Shown here: positions 16,261 through 24,992 of the stretch, piece after piece | Position numbering within the stretch: the first letter of the stretch is position 1 | Layout of the letters: each line of letters begins with the position of its first letter | Origin: Propionibacteriales bacterium | Lineage (GTDB): Bacteria; Actinomycetota; Actinomycetes; Propionibacteriales; Nocardioidaceae | Length of the DNA stretch: 64,000 nt | Direction: 5' to 3' | Assembly (NCBI GenBank): GCA_026392415.1 | Contig: JAPLCC010000051.1 | Location: 1 to 64,000, forward strand | Program-made: the position numbers and the translations under genes | Notes under the pieces: model-generated | What the model saw: only the letters and a program-made list of their open reading frames with translations | Databases searched by the model: none | What the model was told of the DNA's origin: nothing

Positions 16261-17721
16261 ATGGGTGACGCCGTCGCTGCACAGGAGTTCACGCCCGCCG
16301 ACCGGACCCGATACAGGGAGAAGGTGCGGCGCTGTCTGGACGTCTTCGAGCGCATGCTGCGTGAATCGGCGTTCGACACCGACGATCCGTGGACCGGACT
16401 GGAGGTCGAGCTCAACCTCATCGACGACGCGGGCGACCCGGCGCTGCGCAACGCCGAGGTGCTCGACGCCATCGCCGATCCGGACTTCCAGACCGAACTG
16501 GGTCAGTTCAACATCGAGCTGAACCTGCCGCCCGGACCTCTGGCCCACGGCGGTCTGGAGGCCTACGAGACACAGTTGCGGGCGAGCCTCAACGCGGCCG
16601 AGCAGAAGTCGTCACCGCTGGGTGCGCACCTGGTGATGATCGGGATCCTGCCGACGCTCGCCCCCGAGCACCTGCGACACGAGGCGATCAGTGCCAATCC
16701 GCGCTACCAGTTGCTCAGCGAGCAGGTGTTGCGGGCTCGCGGGGAAGACATCAGCATCGACATCCAGGGGGTGGAGCGCCTGGTCTCCACCGTGGACACC
16801 ATCGTTCCCGAGGCAGCGTGCACGAGCACCCAACTGCACGTGCAGGTGAGCCCGGAGCGGTTCGCGTCGTACTGGAACGCCTCCCAGGCGATCGCAGGAA
16901 TCCAGCTCGCCGTGGGCGCCAACTCGCCGTACCTCCTCGGCAAGAACCTCTGGGCCGAGACCCGGATCCCGCTGTTCGAGCAGGCGACAGACACCCGGAG
17001 CGAGGAGCTCAAGGTCCAGGGCGTGCGTCCGCGGGTGTGGTTCGGCGAGCGCTGGATCACGTCGGTCTTCGACCTCTTCGAGGAGAACGTGCGCTACTTC
17101 CCGGCCTTGCTGCCCGTCATCGACGAAGAGGATCCGCTGACCGTCCTCGAGGCCGGCGGAACCCCGAACCTGTCCGAGCTGCGCCTGCACAACGGCACGA
17201 TCTACCGCTGGAACCGACCGGTCTACGACGTGAGCGGAGGCCTGCCGCACCTGCGGGTGGAGAACCGGATCCTCGCTGCGGGACCCACCGTCATCGACAT
17301 GGTGGCCAACGCAGCGTTCTACTTCGGGCTCGTCCGCGCGCTGGCCGAGAACGAGCGCCCCCTGTGGTCGCAGATGTCCTTCAGCGCCGCCGAGGAGAAC
17401 TTCCATGCCGCGGCGCAGCACGGCATCGACGCCGAGGTCTACTGGCCCGGCCTGGGTCGGGTCCGCGCGACCGAGCTGGTCGTACGCCGCCTGCTGCCGC
17501 TGGCGCACGACGGCCTCGAGGCCTGGGGAGTCGGGTCGGAGGAGGCCCACCGCTACCTCGACGTCATCGAGCAGCGCTGTCTGGCCGCGACCAACGGGGC
17601 GGACTGGTTCGTCCGGCAGATGCAGTTGCGGGTCGACGAGGATCGCCCCGACGCCCTGCGGGCGGTGCTGGGCGACTACCGCGCACGGATGCACGACAAC
17701 CAGCCCGTGCACACCTGGTAG
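16261..17721 (+). CDS. Glutamate-cysteine ligase family 2 (GCS2) protein
   Basis: 486 residues. GLEVELNLID and LGQFNIELNLPP, with Glu residues for Mg-ATP, and the segments TSTQLHVQVSP, LRLHNGTIYRWNRP and LRVENRILAAGPTVIDMVANA are typical of the actinobacterial long GCS2 proteins. Family members join glutamate to an amino compound using ATP. This subgroup is often annotated as glutamate-cysteine ligase, but actinobacteria usually make mycothiol, so the true substrate is uncertain. ATG 16261 follows DUF4192 by 9 bases. It ends 1 base before a convergent small gene. Confidence 0.85.
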   Translation: MGDAVAAQEFTPADRTRYREKVRRCLDVFERMLRESAFDTDDPWTGLEVELNLIDDAGDPALRNAEVLDAIADPDFQTELGQFNIELNLPPGPLAHGGLEAYETQLRASLNAAEQKSSPLGAHLVMIGILPTLAPEHLRHEAISANPRYQLLSEQVLRARGEDISIDIQGVERLVSTVDTIVPEAACTSTQLHVQVSPERFASYWNASQAIAGIQLAVGANSPYLLGKNLWAETRIPLFEQATDTRSEELKVQGVRPRVWFGERWITSVFDLFEENVRYFPALLPVIDEEDPLTVLEAGGTPNLSELRLHNGTIYRWNRPVYDVSGGLPHLRVENRILAAGPTVIDMVANAAFYFGLVRALAENERPLWSQMSFSAAEENFHAAAQHGIDAEVYWPGLGRVRATELVVRRLLPLAHDGLEAWGVGSEEAHRYLDVIEQRCLAATNGADWFVRQMQLRVDEDRPDALRAVLGDYRARMHDNQPVHTW

Positions 17722-17722
17722 C

Positions 17723-18169
17723 TCAGCCCGCGGGTTCGGCGGCACGCAGCCGGGTCCACGAGCGTCCGGCGCCCGAACGCGGATCGCGCCAGGCGCGACG
17801 GGTCACGACCACGAGGTCGAGACGTATGCCGAGCTCGCCCGATGCCGCGCTGACGGCGGCGGCCCACGCGAGGTCCTCGGTGTCGGGGCCGGCGTCGGTC
17901 CGCGTGAGCCAGGTCAGCGGCACGACGTCACGGTCCAGGCTCGCGCGAGCCATTGCTTCGAGGACCTCGATGCGCAGCGCCAGGTCCAGGCGGTCGTCCG
18001 TGCCGATCTCGAAGGTGGAGACCTGGCCGCCCGGCACCCCGACGTGGAGGACGGGCCGGTGCGTGCGCCGGCGCTCGCTGCGGGCATGGGTGATCACCGT
18101 GCCGCGCAGCACCTGTTGGAGCAGACGCGGCAACGGCTCCTGGAGACCCGGCCCGGTTGCCATGCGCAC
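17723..18169 (-). CDS. Conserved hypothetical protein (actinobacterial, ~148 residues)
   Basis: 148 residues with no signal or membrane segment. The central WLTRTDAGPDTEDLAWAAAV and C-terminal DLVVVTRRAWRDPRSGAGRS resemble a conserved actinobacterial hypothetical family that I recognise by pattern but cannot name. N-terminal ~50 residues are variable. ATG 18169 is used; ATG 18163 is possible. It is convergent with the GCS2 gene (1 base apart) and 57 bases downstream of a secreted-protein gene on the same strand. Confidence 0.7.
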   Translation of the reverse strand: MRMATGPGLQEPLPRLLQQVLRGTVITHARSERRRTHRPVLHVGVPGGQVSTFEIGTDDRLDLALRIEVLEAMARASLDRDVVPLTWLTRTDAGPDTEDLAWAAAVSAASGELGIRLDLVVVTRRAWRDPRSGAGRSWTRLRAAEPAG

Positions 18170-18226
18170 AGCGTGCCGGATGCCAGGGTCGCCCGTGTGC
18201 GTCCTCCACAGGACGCGGCGAAACCA

Positions 18227-19078
18227 CTAGCAGGTGACGGTCAGGAAGAACGAGTTGTCCAGTGCGGCCCCCGTGCTGGCCGAGGTGGTCTGGACGAACA
18301 CTGCGTTCGGATTGCCGGATCGAGGCTGCGTGATGATGGTGGCGGGGGTCCCGTAGCCGGTCGCCTGGTAGATGCAGTTCACGACATTGCGATCGAAGAC
18401 GACCTCGTAGTTCCCGACGGGGAAGCCGGGAATCCTGCTGGCAGTGACTGCTCTGGATGACCAGTTCTGGTCGAGCGTGCCGACGGAGTTGACCCAAGCG
18501 CTGATGGGTGCCACGTAGTAGCCCTGCACGTCGACCACGATGTGCGTGCGGTGACCGTAGACCCTGACGGAGAAGTCCTTGGCCGCTGCGGTGTCGACCT
18601 TCAGGACGCTGCTGTCGCCGATCGTCGTCTTCGCGAAGTTCAGCACCGACGTGGTGGGCTCGCTGGCGCCGTTCGGCCAGGCCCGAACGAAGCCCGATCC
18701 CGTCGGGGAGACCGCCTTGATGGTCGCTGCGACAGCAGTGATGCCGCTCGGGACGGTGCAGCCTGTTGCGTCCCCGCCCTGTGCCTCGATCGCGGCAGCC
18801 GAGGCGTTCACGAAGTAGGACCGGGTCTGGCCGACCGTGAAGCTGGAGGAGTGCACGCGCGTGTCGACGACCCGGCACGGGCTGATCGGCACGAATTTCG
18901 ATTCGGAGGTTCCCGAACCCGTGGCCAGCACCTGGGCTGCAGCTCCACGATTGGCATCCGTCATGCGTTGCGGGGCAGGGGAAGTTGGGTGGTAGTTGCC
19001 GACGACGGCGACCGCGGCAATCACGATTGCGACAGCTGCCACGACCCCGGCCGTGCTGGAACGAAGCCTGGTGATCAT
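18227..19078 (-). CDS. Exported protein with DTR/VxGYY beta domain
   Basis: 283 residues. The N-terminus MITRLRSSTAGVVAAVAIVI is a signal peptide or anchor. Residues ~62-190 match a domain often seen in actinobacterial surface proteins: CRVVDTR near its start, then SPTGSGFVRAWPNGAS, SVLNFAKTTIGDSSVLKVD and HIVVDVQGYYV. The C-terminal ~85 residues form a second Cys-containing part ending FFLTVTC. AAGGAA precedes ATG 19078. It is divergent from the rhodanese gene. Base use in the leader is less GC-rich than in its neighbours. Function unknown, probably cell-surface or extracellular. Confidence 0.75.
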   Translation of the reverse strand: MITRLRSSTAGVVAAVAIVIAAVAVVGNYHPTSPAPQRMTDANRGAAAQVLATGSGTSESKFVPISPCRVVDTRVHSSSFTVGQTRSYFVNASAAAIEAQGGDATGCTVPSGITAVAATIKAVSPTGSGFVRAWPNGASEPTTSVLNFAKTTIGDSSVLKVDTAAAKDFSVRVYGHRTHIVVDVQGYYVAPISAWVNSVGTLDQNWSSRAVTASRIPGFPVGNYEVVFDRNVVNCIYQATGYGTPATIITQPRSGNPNAVFVQTTSASTGAALDNSFFLTVTC

Positions 19079-19238
19079 GTTCGGTTCCTTCCGCCCGCGA
19101 CCCCGGTGCGGCGGAGCGCGGGTTTGCTGGGGGTGCTGTTGCCATCAGAATCGTGGGCTGTCGGCGCCGAACGCAATCGGTTGGCCGAGATTTTGCCTCC
19201 GCCGCGGCGAGCGCCGGGCGCCCTTCTAGATTGGCAAC

Positions 19239-20060
19239 ATGTCGAGCCCGTTGATCTCCGTTGCCGAACTCGCTGACCTGGCCGATCAGGTGACCGTGCT
19301 CGACGTCCGCTACCGGATGGGCGGGCCTCCCGGACCGACCGAGTTCGCTGCGGGACACGTGCCCGGGGCGTCGTACGTCGACCTCGACAGTGCGCTCGCA
19401 TCGCCGCCGGGCGCTCGCGGCCGACACCCGCTGCCGGAGATCGGGGTGTTCGAGTCGGCGATGCGCCGGGTCGGGGTCAGCGATGCCCGCCCCGTGGTCG
19501 TGTACGACGACTGGTCTGCCCACGCCGCTGCCCGCTGCTGGTGGCTGCTGCGCCACCACGGGCACCTCGACGTGCGAGTGCTCGACGGGGGCTGGGCCGC
19601 GTGGACGGCCGCCGGCCTGCCTGTCGCGACCGGGGACGGGGGACCGCGCCGTCCCGGAGACTTCACCGCCGGGCCGGGCACCACGCCGGTCGTCAGCGCA
19701 GGAACCGTCAGCGACGTGGGGGTTCTCATCGACGCGCGGGCGCCCGAGCGCCACCGCGGCGAGGTCGAACCGATCGATCGGGTCGCCGGCCACATTCCGG
19801 GTGCAGTGAACGTACCGACCGCGAGCAATCTCGCCGCGGACGGACGCTTCCTCCCCGCGGACGAGCTGCGATCCACCTACGCGGCCGTCGGCGCCGTGCC
19901 CGGCGCCGACGTCGCCGTCTACTGCGGTTCCGGGGTCACCGCGGCCCACGACGTCCTCGCGCTCGAGGTCGCCGGCGTGGCTGCGGCCCTCTATCCCGGC
20001 AGCTGGAGCGAGTGGGTGGCCGACCCCGGCCGACCCGTGGCTACCAGTGCACGCCCCTGA
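19239..20060 (+). CDS. Sulfurtransferase with two rhodanese domains
   Basis: 273 residues. Domain 1 (about 1-130) includes VTVLDVRYRMGG, GHVPGASYVDLD and VLDGGWAAW. Domain 2 (about 140-270) includes IDARAPERHRGEVEPIDRVA, GHIPGAVNVP and the active loop CGSGVTA with the catalytic Cys. These are thiosulfate or 3-mercaptopyruvate sulfurtransferases; CGSGVTA leans toward the mercaptopyruvate type (family knowledge). It is cytoplasmic. The 3' end overlaps the convergent reductase gene by 20 bases. Confidence 0.92.
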   Translation: MSSPLISVAELADLADQVTVLDVRYRMGGPPGPTEFAAGHVPGASYVDLDSALASPPGARGRHPLPEIGVFESAMRRVGVSDARPVVVYDDWSAHAAARCWWLLRHHGHLDVRVLDGGWAAWTAAGLPVATGDGGPRRPGDFTAGPGTTPVVSAGTVSDVGVLIDARAPERHRGEVEPIDRVAGHIPGAVNVPTASNLAADGRFLPADELRSTYAAVGAVPGADVAVYCGSGVTAAHDVLALEVAGVAAALYPGSWSEWVADPGRPVATSARP

Positions 20061-22086
20061 ACAACTGGGCGAGCAGCATCTGCTCGGTCTCCCGGCGGTT
20101 CGACTCCGGAGCCTCCTCAGCAGCTGCGGCGGCCGAGGAGCTCGTCTCCTTGCCCTTGGCGGCGGCGGAGTCCGGGAACACCTGGTAGGCCAGGTTGAGC
20201 ACCTTGAATGCCGTCTTGGGGGCCAGCGTGTGGGCGAGAGCTCCGGCCGTGCCGAACGAGGTGTTGATCTCGTGCGGCTTCTCGACCATCGCCCTGATCA
20301 CCACGTCGGCGGCCTGGGACGGCGAGATGGTGGGGAACTTGTCGTACATCTTGGTCGGCGCGATCATCGGCGTCCGGACCAGCGGCATGTGCACGTTGGT
20401 GAACGTGATGCCGTGTCCGACGACCTCGGAGGAGACCACGTTGCTCCAGGCGTCGAGGGCTGCCTTGGAGGCGACGTAGGCAGAGAACCGCGGCGGGTTC
20501 GTCTGCACCCCGATCGAGGAGATGTTGACGATGTGGCCGGAGCGTTGCGCGTGCAGTTGCGGCATCAGGCCGATCAACAACCGGATTGCGCCGAAGTAGT
20601 TGAGTTGCATCGTGCGTTCGAAATCGTGGAACCGGTCCTGCGACAGCTTCAATGACCGGCGGATCGACCGGCCGGCGTTGTTGATGACGAAGTCGACGCT
20701 GGGCAGGTCGCGGACCAGCTGCTCGCAGAGCTGGTCGATCGCCTCGAGGTCGGAGAGGTCGCAGGGGAAGACGTGGGCCTGGCCGCCGCGTGCCTCGATG
20801 GCAGCCTTGATCTCCTCGAGCTTCTCCTTGCCGCGCGCGACCAGCACCGGAATGCCTCCGGCCTGCGCGACCTTGAACGCCACGACCTTGCCGATGCCGG
20901 AGGAGGCGCCGGTGATGACGACGTGCTTGTCCTTCAGCGCGGCGACGGCCTTCGGGTCACGCGAGAGCGTGTCGTCGAGGTTCTCCTCCCAGTGTGCCCA
21001 CAGTGCCCGGGCGTAGGTCTCCAGCGGCGGCACGCTGATACCGGAGCCGGCGAGTGCCTTCTCGGTGATCCGCGAGTCGAACACCGACGGGAACGACGTG
21101 TGGGCCAGTGCCTCGGCGGGCAGCCCGAGGCGTCCGACCGTCTGGTCGAGCGCCAACTGGCCCGGAGCGGAGCGGACCACGGCCTTGATCAGGTTGCTCG
21201 GTCGCAGCTGGCGGGGGACCAGGCCCAGCGGACCGGCGCTGGTGACGTTGCGGTCGATCGGGGTCGCGAACCGGGGCGCACCGGCCGCCGTGCAGAAGGC
21301 GTTGATCATCTCGGCGACCGGCTGCGGCTCGGGGTAGACCAGGTGGAAGGCCTCACCGTCGCGGTCGGGGAGGTGCGCGAGGTGGTCCATCGCCTTGGAG
21401 ACGTAGTCGACGGGGACGATGTTGGTGTCACCGAGGTCGACGCCGACCAGGGGCAGCCACGAGGGCAGGTTGTCACGCAGCCGCTTGATGAGCGGGAACA
21501 TGTAGTACGGGCCGTCGATCTTGTCCATCGCGCCGGTCTCGGAGTGGCCGACCACGATGGCCGGCCGGTAGATCCGCCACGGGATCGTCGCCTCGTCGCG
21601 GACCAGCTTCTCGGAGAAGTACTTCGTCCGGTGGTACGGCGAGGGGAAGGGCTGCCCCTCCTCGAACATCGTCTCGTCGAACCGGCCGTGGTAGTCGCCG
21701 GCCGCTGCGACCGAGGACACCTGGTGGAAGCACCCAGCCTGCAGGCGCTCCGCGAGGCCCAGCGCGTGCCGGGTGCCGTCGATGTTCATGGCGTCATTCG
21801 TCGCGTCGTCAGCGGTGATGTCGTAGATCGCTGCCAAGTGGAAGAAGTGCTTGATCGAACCGGCGTGCTCGTCGATCCACTCGGGGTCGACGCCGAGATC
21901 GGGCTTGCTCAGGTCACCGAGCACCGGGCGGACCCGGGTGGACCCCGACTGACGGATCAGCGCCTCCATCTTCTTCTGGGAGGAGGGACGGACCAGTACG
22001 TAGATCGGCCCTTCGCGGCGGTCGAGCAGGTCAGCGACGAGGTGGCGACCGATGAAACCGGAGGCGCCAGTGACGAAATAAGCCAT
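20041..22086 (-). CDS. Two-domain SDR: fatty acyl-CoA reductase-like
   Basis: 681 residues. The N-terminal extended SDR (about 1-360) has TGASGFIGRH and the catalytic YHRTK. The C-terminal classical SDR (about 385-640) has TGASSGIG, NNAGRSIRRS and the YVASK catalytic pair. The tail is Ala/Glu-rich. This two-module order matches mycobacterial Acr/Rv3391-type and Marinobacter fatty acyl-CoA reductases, which reduce acyl-CoA to aldehyde or alcohol with NADPH. With the WS/DGAT gene in the same window, wax ester synthesis is plausible. It sits 40 bases downstream of sepH on the same strand, with a hairpin between. Confidence 0.85.
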   Translation of the reverse strand: MAYFVTGASGFIGRHLVADLLDRREGPIYVLVRPSSQKKMEALIRQSGSTRVRPVLGDLSKPDLGVDPEWIDEHAGSIKHFFHLAAIYDITADDATNDAMNIDGTRHALGLAERLQAGCFHQVSSVAAAGDYHGRFDETMFEEGQPFPSPYHRTKYFSEKLVRDEATIPWRIYRPAIVVGHSETGAMDKIDGPYYMFPLIKRLRDNLPSWLPLVGVDLGDTNIVPVDYVSKAMDHLAHLPDRDGEAFHLVYPEPQPVAEMINAFCTAAGAPRFATPIDRNVTSAGPLGLVPRQLRPSNLIKAVVRSAPGQLALDQTVGRLGLPAEALAHTSFPSVFDSRITEKALAGSGISVPPLETYARALWAHWEENLDDTLSRDPKAVAALKDKHVVITGASSGIGKVVAFKVAQAGGIPVLVARGKEKLEEIKAAIEARGGQAHVFPCDLSDLEAIDQLCEQLVRDLPSVDFVINNAGRSIRRSLKLSQDRFHDFERTMQLNYFGAIRLLIGLMPQLHAQRSGHIVNISSIGVQTNPPRFSAYVASKAALDAWSNVVSSEVVGHGITFTNVHMPLVRTPMIAPTKMYDKFPTISPSQAADVVIRAMVEKPHEINTSFGTAGALAHTLAPKTAFKVLNLAYQVFPDSAAAKGKETSSSAAAAAEEAPESNRRETEQMLLAQLFRGVHW

Positions 22087-22097
22087 GGACGCAGGTT

Positions 22098-22113
22098 ACG
22101 CCCCACAGGGCGT
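22098..22113 (-). terminator. Possible hairpin between sepH and the reductase gene
   Basis: ACGCCC-CACA-GGGCGT forms a perfect 6-bp stem in the 40-base gap between the sepH stop and the reductase start. It has no T-tract, so it could be a weak terminator or simply a leader hairpin. Confidence 0.35.
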
Positions 22114-22126
22114 CAGGAACTACGAA

Positions 22127-23110
22127 CTACGCCTGATCGGATCCACCGAACATGATCTCGTCCCAGCTCGGGACCGACGCCCGGCCGCGCTTCTTCTGCA
22201 CGGCCCTGCGGTGGCGGGCGGCCTCGGCCTCGCGCTCGGCCTCGGTCGGCACGTTGTCGGCGATCAGCGGCTGGTCGGCGGTCGCCCGGATCGGCTCGTC
22301 GTACTCGACGGCGGGCAGTTCGGCGCGGACCTCGACGGCCTCGGTGGCGGCGTCCAGCGCGTCGTCGCCCAGCGGCAAGGTGTCGACGAGCTCGCCGCCG
22401 AGAGGCAGCTCCTCGGCGGGTACGGCGGACAGCCGGCGCTCGCGCACCTGGCGAAGGTCGTCGCGCGCGGCGGGGACAGCAGCGGCGGCGACCACGTCGC
22501 CGATCAGCCACCGGGCGTCGTCGTTGTCGCTCAGGACGTAGTTGCCGGGCGCGTCGTAGGTGAAGCGGGCGGTGCCGCTGCGCTCGCCGGAGCTGAAGGA
22601 GCCGGTGAGCACCCAGCGTCCGGTCTCGCGGCGGTAGGCGTCCCAGGTGACCTCGGACGGGTCGGCGCCGATGCCGCGCAGCTGGGCAGCAACGGCGTCC
22701 CCGAGGACCCGGCTCTGTGTGTGGACAGCAGTCGACTCACCGGGAGTACGACGGATCGACGCCTTCTGCGCACGCTCGGCCACGTGCTCACGCTCGGCGA
22801 GGACCGGCGCGACGTAGGACATGATCGCGTCGACCGTGGTGCCTGCGGCCTGCGCGACGGTCTCCGCGGTCTCGCCTGCGCGGATACGGATCTGGATCTC
22901 GCGGGGACGGATGCTGCTGCTCATCTTGATCTCCAACTGGCCGAGACGGGTGGTCTCACCGCGCACCGCAGCGCGGAGGTCGGGCGTGATGTCGAGGGTG
23001 AACTCGGCGCCCTGGTCGTCCACCAGCAGCAGGCGTCGACGGTCGGGGCTGACTCCGGTGAGATCAAGTCGGGACGTGCCGTTGCCGGCCTGGTCCGCCT
23101 TGTCCGCCAT
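22127..23110 (-). CDS. sepH: Septation protein SepH (DUF3071)
   Basis: 327 residues from ATG 23110, with GAGGA just upstream. The N-terminal DUF3071 domain includes LDLTGVSPDRRRLLLVDDQG, FTLDITPDLRAAVRG and an HTH-like AGETAETVAQAAGTTVDAIM. The C-terminus ends VPSWDEIMFGG, the conserved SepH tail. SepH binds FtsZ and stimulates Z-ring assembly in Streptomyces and mycobacteria (family knowledge). A longer frame exists upstream of 23110 but reads as low-complexity sequence without conserved residues. Confidence 0.93.
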   Translation of the reverse strand: MADKADQAGNGTSRLDLTGVSPDRRRLLLVDDQGAEFTLDITPDLRAAVRGETTRLGQLEIKMSSSIRPREIQIRIRAGETAETVAQAAGTTVDAIMSYVAPVLAEREHVAERAQKASIRRTPGESTAVHTQSRVLGDAVAAQLRGIGADPSEVTWDAYRRETGRWVLTGSFSSGERSGTARFTYDAPGNYVLSDNDDARWLIGDVVAAAAVPAARDDLRQVRERRLSAVPAEELPLGGELVDTLPLGDDALDAATEAVEVRAELPAVEYDEPIRATADQPLIADNVPTEAEREAEAARHRRAVQKKRGRASVPSWDEIMFGGSDQA

Positions 23111-23256
23111 CGTGTCCTCGGGTGTCTGCCTGGGGGAGTCCTGCCTGGTGCCGGGGTGCTGCTCCGGTTGAGCCGAGCCTACGCCCGGCGACCCCCCGGA
23201 TCCTGTTGCCCGCGCGGCGTGTGGCGACGTGTCGACAATTTTGCTGGACCGGAACG

Positions 23257-23667
23257 TCAGGTCCAGGTCGCGCGGCCCCGCACGTAGAGCCAACCGTCAG
23301 CGTCGCGCCGGAACCGGCTGACCTCGTGCAGCACGCGGGCGACGCCGTCGCGCGTGTGGTGGGCGCGGAACTCGACAACGCCCCGCCGGTCCTCGGGCCC
23401 GCCCGCCTCGGTCGCGAGCACCTCGAGACCCGTCCAGCGAACGTCCTCGTCGAGCTCCAGCGAGGCGGGCCTGGTGGCCGGGTGCCACGTCGCCAAGAGG
23501 TACCTCACATGAAGGGGTTCGCCGACCACGAACGCGGAGTACCGCGAGCGCATCAGCTCCTCGGCACTCGCGGGCGCCGCGGTGCCCCGGTGGAACGGGC
23601 GGCAGCAGGCGTCGTACGCCCTGGTGGAGCCGCAGGGGCAGGCGTGTGTCCTTGCCAACGGAGTCAC
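23257..23667 (-). CDS. YchJ-family protein with SEC-C-like zinc motif
   Basis: 136 residues from GTG 23667. CPCGSTRAYDACCRPFHRG (zinc-binding Cys set) is followed by the YchJ body ELMRSRYSAFVVG, LLATWHPATRP, VEFRAHH and a terminal DGWLYVRGRA. The start codon overlaps the ALO-type oxidase stop by 4 bases (GTGA), so translation is coupled. It is the last gene of an MFS-oxidase-YchJ set on the minus strand. Function is unknown; the fold resembles NTF2-like domains. A longer frame read upstream would duplicate oxidase sequence and is not accepted. Confidence 0.85.
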   Translation of the reverse strand: MTPLARTHACPCGSTRAYDACCRPFHRGTAAPASAEELMRSRYSAFVVGEPLHVRYLLATWHPATRPASLELDEDVRWTGLEVLATEAGGPEDRRGVVEFRAHHTRDGVARVLHEVSRFRRDADGWLYVRGRATWT

Positions 23668-24992
23668 GCACCGAGGACGCGGTCGAGGTACGGATTCGTG
23701 AACACCCGATCCGGGTCGAGGTGGTCCCGCATCGCGAGGAAGGCGTCGAAGCGCGGGTAGAGAGGCGCGAGGTCGTGCGCGTCCAGGGTGTGCAGCTTGC
23801 CCCAGTGCGGGCGCCCCTCGTGGTCGCGCATAACCGACTCCATCAGGGCGAAGTACGCCTCGTGATCGGCGCGCTGGTGGGTGTGGAACGCAAGGTAGAA
23901 GGAGTCGCGGCCGTACGACGTCGACAGCGGCACGTCGTCGGCGGGGGCGACCCTGATCTCGACCGGGAAGGACACGGTGAGGCCGGACTTCTCGAAGGCG
24001 GCGCGGCACTCGCGCAGCGCGGACAGTCCGGCAGCGCGGGGGACGGCGTACTCCATCTCGCGGAAGACCACTCGTCGTTCGGTGGTGAAGACGCGGTGGG
24101 CGAGGTCGGAGTAGGTGCGGGCGCCGATCATCCGCGCGGCGAAGCGGTTGGCGGCGGGAATGGCTCGCGGGGCGCGGTTCAGCGCCGCGGTCTGGGCCCC
24201 GAACACGGTGTTCGACAGCAGGTCGTCGTCGAGCCAGGCGCGCCAGCGCGGGAGCGGCTCGGCCAAGGAGAGGTCGGTGCCGCTGCGGGTGTAGCTCTTG
24301 GTCAGCAACCGGTCGGCGTGGGGGAACCAGTACATGTCGACGTGGTCGTGCGCGGCGGTCAGGTCGTCGAAGCCGGCCATGCCCTCGTCCCAGGACAACG
24401 GCTTCTCGACGGCACGGAGCAGGAAGAGCGGCTCCACGGCGAAGCTGATCGCAGTGATCACCCCGAGCGCACCGAGGCCCACCCGGGCGAGCTGGAACAC
24501 GTCGGCGTTCTCGTCGGCGGTGGCCCAGATGATCTGGCCGGTGCCCGTCACGAGCTCGAGGCCGACGACCTGGGCGGCCAGACCGGAGGCCCGGCCGCCG
24601 GTGCCGTGGGTGCCGGTCGAGATGGCCCCGGCGAGGGTCTGTTCGGCGATGTCTCCCATGTTGTGCAGGCTCAGCCCGAGGCGTTCCAGCTCGGCGTTGA
24701 AGACCTTGAGCTGGGTGCCGGCGCGCGCAGTGACGGTCATGGCTTCGCGATCGACGGCGAGGATGCCGCGCATCCGGTCAGGCAGGAGCTGGACGTGTGC
24801 GGGCTTCGCGATCGCGGTGAAGCTGTGCCCGGTTCCGGCCGCCTTGACGGTTCGGCCGGCAGCCCGCGCCTCGGCCACGGCCGCCCGGACCTCGTCGGCG
24901 CTGCCCGGGCACAGGACCTGGAGGCCGGAAGAGGACTCGAGGCCTGACCAGTTACGCCAGGTGTCCGGAGGGGTCCGACGACGCGTGCTCAT
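23664..24992 (-). CDS. FAD-binding D-arabinono-1,4-lactone oxidase-type protein
   Basis: 442 residues from ATG 24992. The FAD PCMH domain (about 15-180) shows AAGTGHSFTAIAKP, LHNMGDIAEQTLAGAIST and GTHGTGG. The C-terminal ALO domain includes MYWFPHADR and ends GKLHTLDAHDL...DPDRVFTNPYLDRVLG. Family enzymes oxidise sugar-1,4-lactones or alditols. His in GTGHS is near the position of covalent flavin attachment in relatives. Its start lies 41 bases inside the MFS gene, indicating coupling. The substrate is unknown. Confidence 0.88.
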   Translation of the reverse strand: MSTRRRTPPDTWRNWSGLESSSGLQVLCPGSADEVRAAVAEARAAGRTVKAAGTGHSFTAIAKPAHVQLLPDRMRGILAVDREAMTVTARAGTQLKVFNAELERLGLSLHNMGDIAEQTLAGAISTGTHGTGGRASGLAAQVVGLELVTGTGQIIWATADENADVFQLARVGLGALGVITAISFAVEPLFLLRAVEKPLSWDEGMAGFDDLTAAHDHVDMYWFPHADRLLTKSYTRSGTDLSLAEPLPRWRAWLDDDLLSNTVFGAQTAALNRAPRAIPAANRFAARMIGARTYSDLAHRVFTTERRVVFREMEYAVPRAAGLSALRECRAAFEKSGLTVSFPVEIRVAPADDVPLSTSYGRDSFYLAFHTHQRADHEAYFALMESVMRDHEGRPHWGKLHTLDAHDLAPLYPRFDAFLAMRDHLDPDRVFTNPYLDRVLGA

